From: Pseudovibrio zosterae
GTDB taxonomy: Bacteria > Pseudomonadota > Alphaproteobacteria > Rhizobiales > Stappiaceae
Reading direction: 5' to 3'
Length of the DNA: 64,000 bases
Assembly: GCF_033843645.1 (NCBI RefSeq)
Contig: NZ_JAWXVZ010000007.1
Span: forward strand, 124,001-188,000
Under the pieces are notes generated by a model, which had not been told where the DNA came from, searched no databases, and saw nothing but the letters and a program-made list of their open reading frames with translations. Both the position numbers and the translations under genes were made by a program. Numbering within the stretch: position 1 is the stretch's first letter; each line of letters begins with the position of its first letter. Positions 60,438-64,000 of this stretch are shown piece by piece.

Positions 60438-61883
60438 ATGACTGAAGAACAATACATTCTCGCCATTGATGGCGGTACACAAAGCACCAAGGTCGCTATT
60501 TTCGATCTGCTTGGTGCAGAGATCTGTTCGCACACGGTGAAGTTGCGTCCCATCGTCTTGTATGGTGACAATCGCGCTGAGCATCCTGATGATGATCTTT
60601 GGGATAGCTTGAAAGACGCGTGTCACAAGGTTTTTGAAAAATTCAAGGGCGATAGAACCAAGATCATCGGTGTCGGACTGGGGTCTATTCGTTGTTGCCG
60701 TGCGCTCATGAATGAGGACGGCAACCTGGTCTCTCCTGTTCAAAGCTGGATGGATATGCGTCTATCCCGCCCCTATGAACATGAAGATGATGCGGTTCGC
60801 TGGGTGACAACCACAACGGGATATCTGACCCATCGCTTGACTGGTGCCACCAAGGACACGCGCTCCAACTACGTTGGGCCTTGGCCTATCGATCCAGTTA
60901 CGCTGGAGTGGTATGACGACAAGGAAACGTTCGACAGCTACACCACGCCTAGAGAGATGCTCTTCGATCTGGTAGACCCAGCGACGATCGTTGGCGAAAT
61001 CACAGCGGCTGCGAGCGAAGCAACGGGCATCCCACAGGGTGTGCCGGTGGCATCCACGGCAAATGACAAGGCGGTGGAAGGACTTGGCGCTGGTCTGGTG
61101 AATGATGGCACGGCGCTGGTATCCCTTGGCACCTACATCACCTCCATGATGGTTGGCGAAGAAAACCGCTTTGACACCAATGCGTACTTCGCCAACCCCG
61201 GGGCTACACCAGGTGAATTCCTTTATGAAAGCAATGGTATTCGCCGTGGCATGGCTACCGTTACCTGGATCAAGGATCTGCTGGGCAAGGACATTGTTGA
61301 AGCGGCTGAAGGTGCTGGGATGTCTCCAGAGGCGTATCTCAACAAGCTGGCTGCTGAAGAGGTTAGCCCCGGTTGTGATGGTTTGTACACGGTCCTCCAC
61401 TGGCTCTCGCACCCTACCCGCCTACACGAGCGCGGTATGATGATTGGCTTCAACGGTACCCACAAAGGTGAGCACATGTTCCGCTCCGTCTTGGAGGGGA
61501 TCGCCATGACCATGAAGAACAACACCCAAGCCATGTGTGATGAACGCGGCATCAAACTGGAGAAGATCATCGTCAGCGGTGGCGGATCCAACGGCGAGTT
61601 GTTCATGCAGATCTTTGCAGACGTCTATGGTGTGCCTGCCTACCGCAATGAGGTCAATGGATCCGCAAGCGTCGGTGCAGCGATATGTGCGGCGCTGGCA
61701 TTGGGGATCTATCCTGATCGGGAGCAAGCTGTCGAGCACATGGTGCGCAAGCGCGATGTCTTTACGCCTATTCCTGAGAACGTAGCGCTCTACAAGGACA
61801 TCAATGAAACCGTCTACTGCAATCTTGCATCGCAGATGGAGCCATTGCTGAAAAGATCACATGAAATCTTTCAGGGACGCTAG
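60438..61883 (+). CDS. FGGY-family carbohydrate kinase
   Basis: 481 aa, full length for FGGY kinases. The N-terminal ATPase fold begins YILAIDGGTQSTKVAIFD. Residues in the middle include STANDKAVEGLGAGLVNDGTALVSLGTY (two blocks), and the C-terminal GGGSNGELFMQIFADVYGVP is the family ATP-binding signature. Members phosphorylate xylulose, ribulose, glycerol, erythritol and similar polyols. It closes the operon: a strong terminator follows 30 bases after the stop. It probably produces the phosphosugar that the RpiR SIS domain senses. Confidence 0.92.
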   Translation: MTEEQYILAIDGGTQSTKVAIFDLLGAEICSHTVKLRPIVLYGDNRAEHPDDDLWDSLKDACHKVFEKFKGDRTKIIGVGLGSIRCCRALMNEDGNLVSPVQSWMDMRLSRPYEHEDDAVRWVTTTTGYLTHRLTGATKDTRSNYVGPWPIDPVTLEWYDDKETFDSYTTPREMLFDLVDPATIVGEITAAASEATGIPQGVPVASTANDKAVEGLGAGLVNDGTALVSLGTYITSMMVGEENRFDTNAYFANPGATPGEFLYESNGIRRGMATVTWIKDLLGKDIVEAAEGAGMSPEAYLNKLAAEEVSPGCDGLYTVLHWLSHPTRLHERGMMIGFNGTHKGEHMFRSVLEGIAMTMKNNTQAMCDERGIKLEKIIVSGGGSNGELFMQIFADVYGVPAYRNEVNGSASVGAAICAALALGIYPDREQAVEHMVRKRDVFTPIPENVALYKDINETVYCNLASQMEPLLKRSHEIFQGR

Positions 61884-61913
61884 TCCGAAATAGCGCCCAA
61901 AACGCACAATGCA

Positions 61914-61951
61914 GCGCGGAGAGTAAACGTATTCTCCGCGCGATTGCTTTT
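61914..61951. terminator. Intrinsic terminator after FGGY kinase gene
   Basis: GCGCGGAGA (61914-61922) and TCTCCGCGC (61933-61941) form a 9-bp stem, with GATTGCTTTTT after it. It lies between convergent genes. Confidence 0.82.
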
Positions 61952-61981
61952 TAGATGAGCAGTTTCCATGGTTGAGGCACG

Positions 61982-62827
61982 CTAGCTATCAGCTGCCTTC
62001 ACACGCTGGGTTTGCGTGCCGAGCCCCTCGATCTCGATATGGACTATATCCCCGTCTTGCAGGTATGCAGGTGGCTTCATGCCCATGCCAACGCCGGGAG
62101 GCGTTCCGGTCGCGATGATGTCCCCCGGATGCAGGCTCATGAACTGGGATAGGTATGATATGAGGAACGGAATTCGGTAGACCATTGTCGACGACGACCC
62201 CTCTTGCCGAATGATGCCGTTGACCTGAAGCCTTATTGAAAGCGCATGAGGATCGCCAAGCTCATCTGGCGTGACCAGCCACGGACCAACCGGGCCGAAC
62301 GTGTCTGCGGACTTGCCTTTGGTCCACTGTCCGGACCGCTGGGTTTGATAGGTACGCTCGGAAACATCATTGACAATGCAATAGCCCGCGACGTGATCCA
62401 ACGCGTCTTCTTCGCTCACATACTTGGCATGGCGCCCAATGACGACGCCTAGTTCTGCTTCCCAGTCTGTGGTTGTGGAGCCGCGCGGCAACTCGATCGG
62501 GTCGTTAGGGCCACTGATAGCTGAGGTTGCCTTCATGAAGATGATGGGTTCGGGTGGCACCTGCATGCCAGCTTCGGCTGCGTGATCGGAGTAGTTCAGG
62601 CCGATGCAGATGAACTTTCCTGTGCCCGAAACACAGGGCCCTAAGCGCGGCGCATCTTGCACAGTTGGGAGCGCATCCAGATCAAGCCTTGCCACCTGCG
62701 CCAGACTGTCAGGGTCGAGATTATGGCCCGATAGTTCCGAAACGTGCGCAGAAAGATCCTTGATCTCACCATTGTGAACAAAGCCGGGTTTCTCGGCGCC
62801 TTTTTCTCCAAACCGCAGAAATTTCAT
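61982..62827 (-). CDS. Fumarylacetoacetate hydrolase-family protein
   Basis: 281 aa. The catalytic barrel is recognised by FICIGLNYSDHAAEAG, IIFMKATSAISGPNDPIELP, DWEAELGVVIGR, WTKGKSADTFGPVGPWL and DIIATGTPPGVGMG, with the metal-binding acids in EAELG. The closest relatives I recall hydrolyse C-C bonds in 2,4-diketo acids, for example 2,4-diketo-3-deoxy-L-fuconate, or act as ureidoglycolate lyase. It starts MKFLRFGEKGAEKPG. It stands alone, convergent with the kinase and with the HxlR gene upstream in the same direction. Confidence 0.9.
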   Translation of the reverse strand: MKFLRFGEKGAEKPGFVHNGEIKDLSAHVSELSGHNLDPDSLAQVARLDLDALPTVQDAPRLGPCVSGTGKFICIGLNYSDHAAEAGMQVPPEPIIFMKATSAISGPNDPIELPRGSTTTDWEAELGVVIGRHAKYVSEEDALDHVAGYCIVNDVSERTYQTQRSGQWTKGKSADTFGPVGPWLVTPDELGDPHALSIRLQVNGIIRQEGSSSTMVYRIPFLISYLSQFMSLHPGDIIATGTPPGVGMGMKPPAYLQDGDIVHIEIEGLGTQTQRVKAADS

Positions 62828-62898
62828 GAACTCCCCCTTGTTCTTGGAAAGTCCACCCTATCAAGCCCTATCCGGGTCGCAAGATAGACCTGCGGCGG

Positions 62899-63282
62899 TC
62901 ATTCGGCGGCAATGCGTTCACTTAAGGCGGGTGGCAGCTCATCGGACCACCGCCGCAATTCATCAAGGAACGTCAATGCTGTTTGTCCAAATGGTGTGAT
63001 TTGATATTCAACAGCCACCGGTGAAGTGTCCAGGACCCGGCGTTCGATCAGCCCGTAATCTTCCAGTTGGCGCAGGCGTTCGGTGATCATTTTCTTGCTG
63101 GCCCCGCCGATCATGCGAGCAAGGTCATTGAAGCGGACAGGTTCATCTTTGAGGTGCCACAGAATTGAGCCTGTCCATTTGCCGCCGAGAATGCGCATAC
63201 CCCGTTCAATCGGACACGGGGCACTACAGGCATTCACGGCCTGCTTCCGCCCTTCCCCATCATGGACAATCTTGGCCTTCAT
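62899..63282 (-). CDS. HxlR-family transcriptional regulator
   Basis: 127 aa. A winged helix with the family pattern CPIERGMRILGGKWTGSILW, FNDLARMIGGASKKMITERL and RQLEDYGLIERRVLDTSP. Two cysteines in ACSAPCPIE near the N-terminus lie where redox or quinone-sensing HxlR proteins carry their sensor thiol. It is divergent from the glutathione S-transferase gene 97 bases away and probably regulates it. Confidence 0.9.
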   Translation of the reverse strand: MKAKIVHDGEGRKQAVNACSAPCPIERGMRILGGKWTGSILWHLKDEPVRFNDLARMIGGASKKMITERLRQLEDYGLIERRVLDTSPVAVEYQITPFGQTALTFLDELRRWSDELPPALSERIAAE

Positions 63283-63295
63283 CAGAAAATCCTAG

Positions 63296-63320
63296 GTTAC
63301 CAAAAGTATACTGGTTGCTA
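63296..63320. promoter_or_regulatory. Possible HxlR operator
   Basis: The divergent gap contains the 8-bp palindrome AGTATACT (63305-63312) flanked by ACCA and GGTT, a plausible HxlR site. Evidence is positional and weak. Confidence 0.35.
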
Positions 63321-63379
63321 TTTGAACTCTGATCTACCACGTTGGGGCCAAATGCGACACCCTTTGTTGGAGTAGACCC

Positions 63380-64000
63380 ATGTCTCAACCTGACATTCAT
63401 GTTTATACAGCTTCGACCATGAACGGCTGGAAGCCCATCCTTTTTCTGGAGGAGGCTGGTGTCGACTACGATTTGACGCCGATTGATTTCTCCAAAAAGG
63501 AACAAAAAGCACCTGAGTACGTCATGCTGAACCCAAACGGGCGTATTCCGACAATCGTAGATCGCAGCAATGATGATTTCGTTGTTTTTGAGTCCGGCGC
63601 AATCCTCTGGTATCTGGCGGAGAAGTACGGCAAATTCCTGTCTTCCGACCCGAAGGAAAAATCCGAAACCCTTCAATGGGTTATGTTTCAGATGGCAGGC
63701 ATTGGCCCCATGATGGGGCAAGCCATGTATTTTCAACGCATCGCCGCGCCAAATGGCAATGAAGAACCGTTTTCCATTCGCCGTTACGTGGATGAGAGCC
63801 GCCGTCTCCTGGAGGTTTTGAACACCCGGCTTGAAGGGCGGGAGTGGCTGGTCGGAAACGCCTATTCAATTGCAGACATGACAACTTACACGTGGGCCCG
63901 AGCGTATCCATGGGCTAATGTCTCGGTGGATGGATTAGACAACTTGAAGGCGTGGTTTGAGCGAATTGATGCGCGTCCAGCCGTTCAGCGTGCCCTTCAA
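63380..64000 (+). CDS. Glutathione S-transferase family protein (3'-truncated by window)
   Basis: 207 aa visible, running off the right edge. The thioredoxin-like N-domain begins MSQPDIHVYTASTMNGWKP, and the glutathione-binding segment is NPNGRIPTIVD with VVFESGAILWYLAEKYG. The helical C-domain follows (QWVMFQMAGIGPMMGQAMYF, NAYSIADMTTYTWARAYPW). This is the Ure2p/YfcG-like class, often with disulfide reductase activity. It is divergent from the HxlR regulator, which suggests induction by electrophiles or oxidants. Confidence 0.92.
   Translation, partial: MSQPDIHVYTASTMNGWKPILFLEEAGVDYDLTPIDFSKKEQKAPEYVMLNPNGRIPTIVDRSNDDFVVFESGAILWYLAEKYGKFLSSDPKEKSETLQWVMFQMAGIGPMMGQAMYFQRIAAPNGNEEPFSIRRYVDESRRLLEVLNTRLEGREWLVGNAYSIADMTTYTWARAYPWANVSVDGLDNLKAWFERIDARPAVQRALQ

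Noticed and set aside
59640..60743. A 367-codon leftward open frame opposite the SDR and kinase genes
   Set aside because: Both genes on the other strand have full family motifs; the leftward frame shows none.
63260..63736. A 158-codon leftward frame near the right edge
   Set aside because: It covers the GST start and HxlR promoter region, both supported by family motifs.
1..64000. CRISPR arrays, tRNA or rRNA genes, insertion sequences
   Set aside because: Looked for spaced direct repeats, cloverleaf-type sequence and terminal inverted repeats with transposase frames; none found by eye.

Overview
The window looks like a chromosomal segment of a marine-type alphaproteobacterium. The gene set fits a Stappiaceae/Rhodobacterales-like genome: stacked ABC and BCCT uptake systems, ETF genes, arsRCH, an L-serine catabolic pair and frequent TTG/GTG starts. 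GC is moderate by eye. Genus level (for example Pseudovibrio-like) is inference only. I see no rRNA, tRNA, CRISPR array or insertion sequence.

Region 1 (1-21.3 kb) is an accessory biosynthetic divergon. After the 3' end of hutU, a leftward operon (10269 to 561) encodes a SqdB-like sugar-nucleotide enzyme, an NDP-sugar epimerase, two very large multidomain glycosyltransferases, a third glycosyltransferase and a methyltransferase-like protein. Rightward genes encode a TPR-methyltransferase, a NodU-family carbamoyltransferase, a TPR protein with an acyltransferase-like fold, a radical SAM protein and a cytochrome P450. The last four are tightly packed. A second rightward unit follows: three phage-tail-collar (microcystin-dependent) proteins, a GNAT and a DUF6916-like protein, closed by a strong terminator. 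I read the region as production of a heavily decorated surface or secreted glycan or glycoprotein. It is the best candidate in the window for an undescribed system.

Region 2 (21.4-36.3 kb) is transport and catabolism. It holds an oppABCDF-type peptide importer and an Fbp/Afu-like importer with a coupled inositol-monophosphatase-family phosphatase and a divergent LacI regulator, probably for a phosphorylated sugar. An L-serine permease/dehydratase pair follows, with an intercistronic terminator.

Region 3 (36.3-47 kb) starts with a gene-poor stretch holding a decayed gene and two cold-shock-domain genes. Next is a catabolic operon of split UxaA-family dehydratase, enolase-superfamily enzyme and BCCT transporter. 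A GntR/FCD regulator lies at its far end, and matching palindromes at both ends of the locus imply one regulator. Then come arsR-arsC-arsH, apparently with a leaderless arsR, and a convergent MFS exporter.

Region 4 (47-64 kb) holds a ribose-type ABC importer with LacI, a second BCCT transporter, and a seven-gene RpiR-controlled locus. That locus combines an AGPS-type FAD oxidase, an MFS carrier, EtfB, EtfA, a short-chain dehydrogenase and an FGGY kinase. It looks like polyol or sugar-acid oxidation with electrons passed to ETF, and has four copies of one operator motif in front of it. The window ends with an FAH-family hydrolase, an HxlR regulator and a truncated glutathione S-transferase gene.
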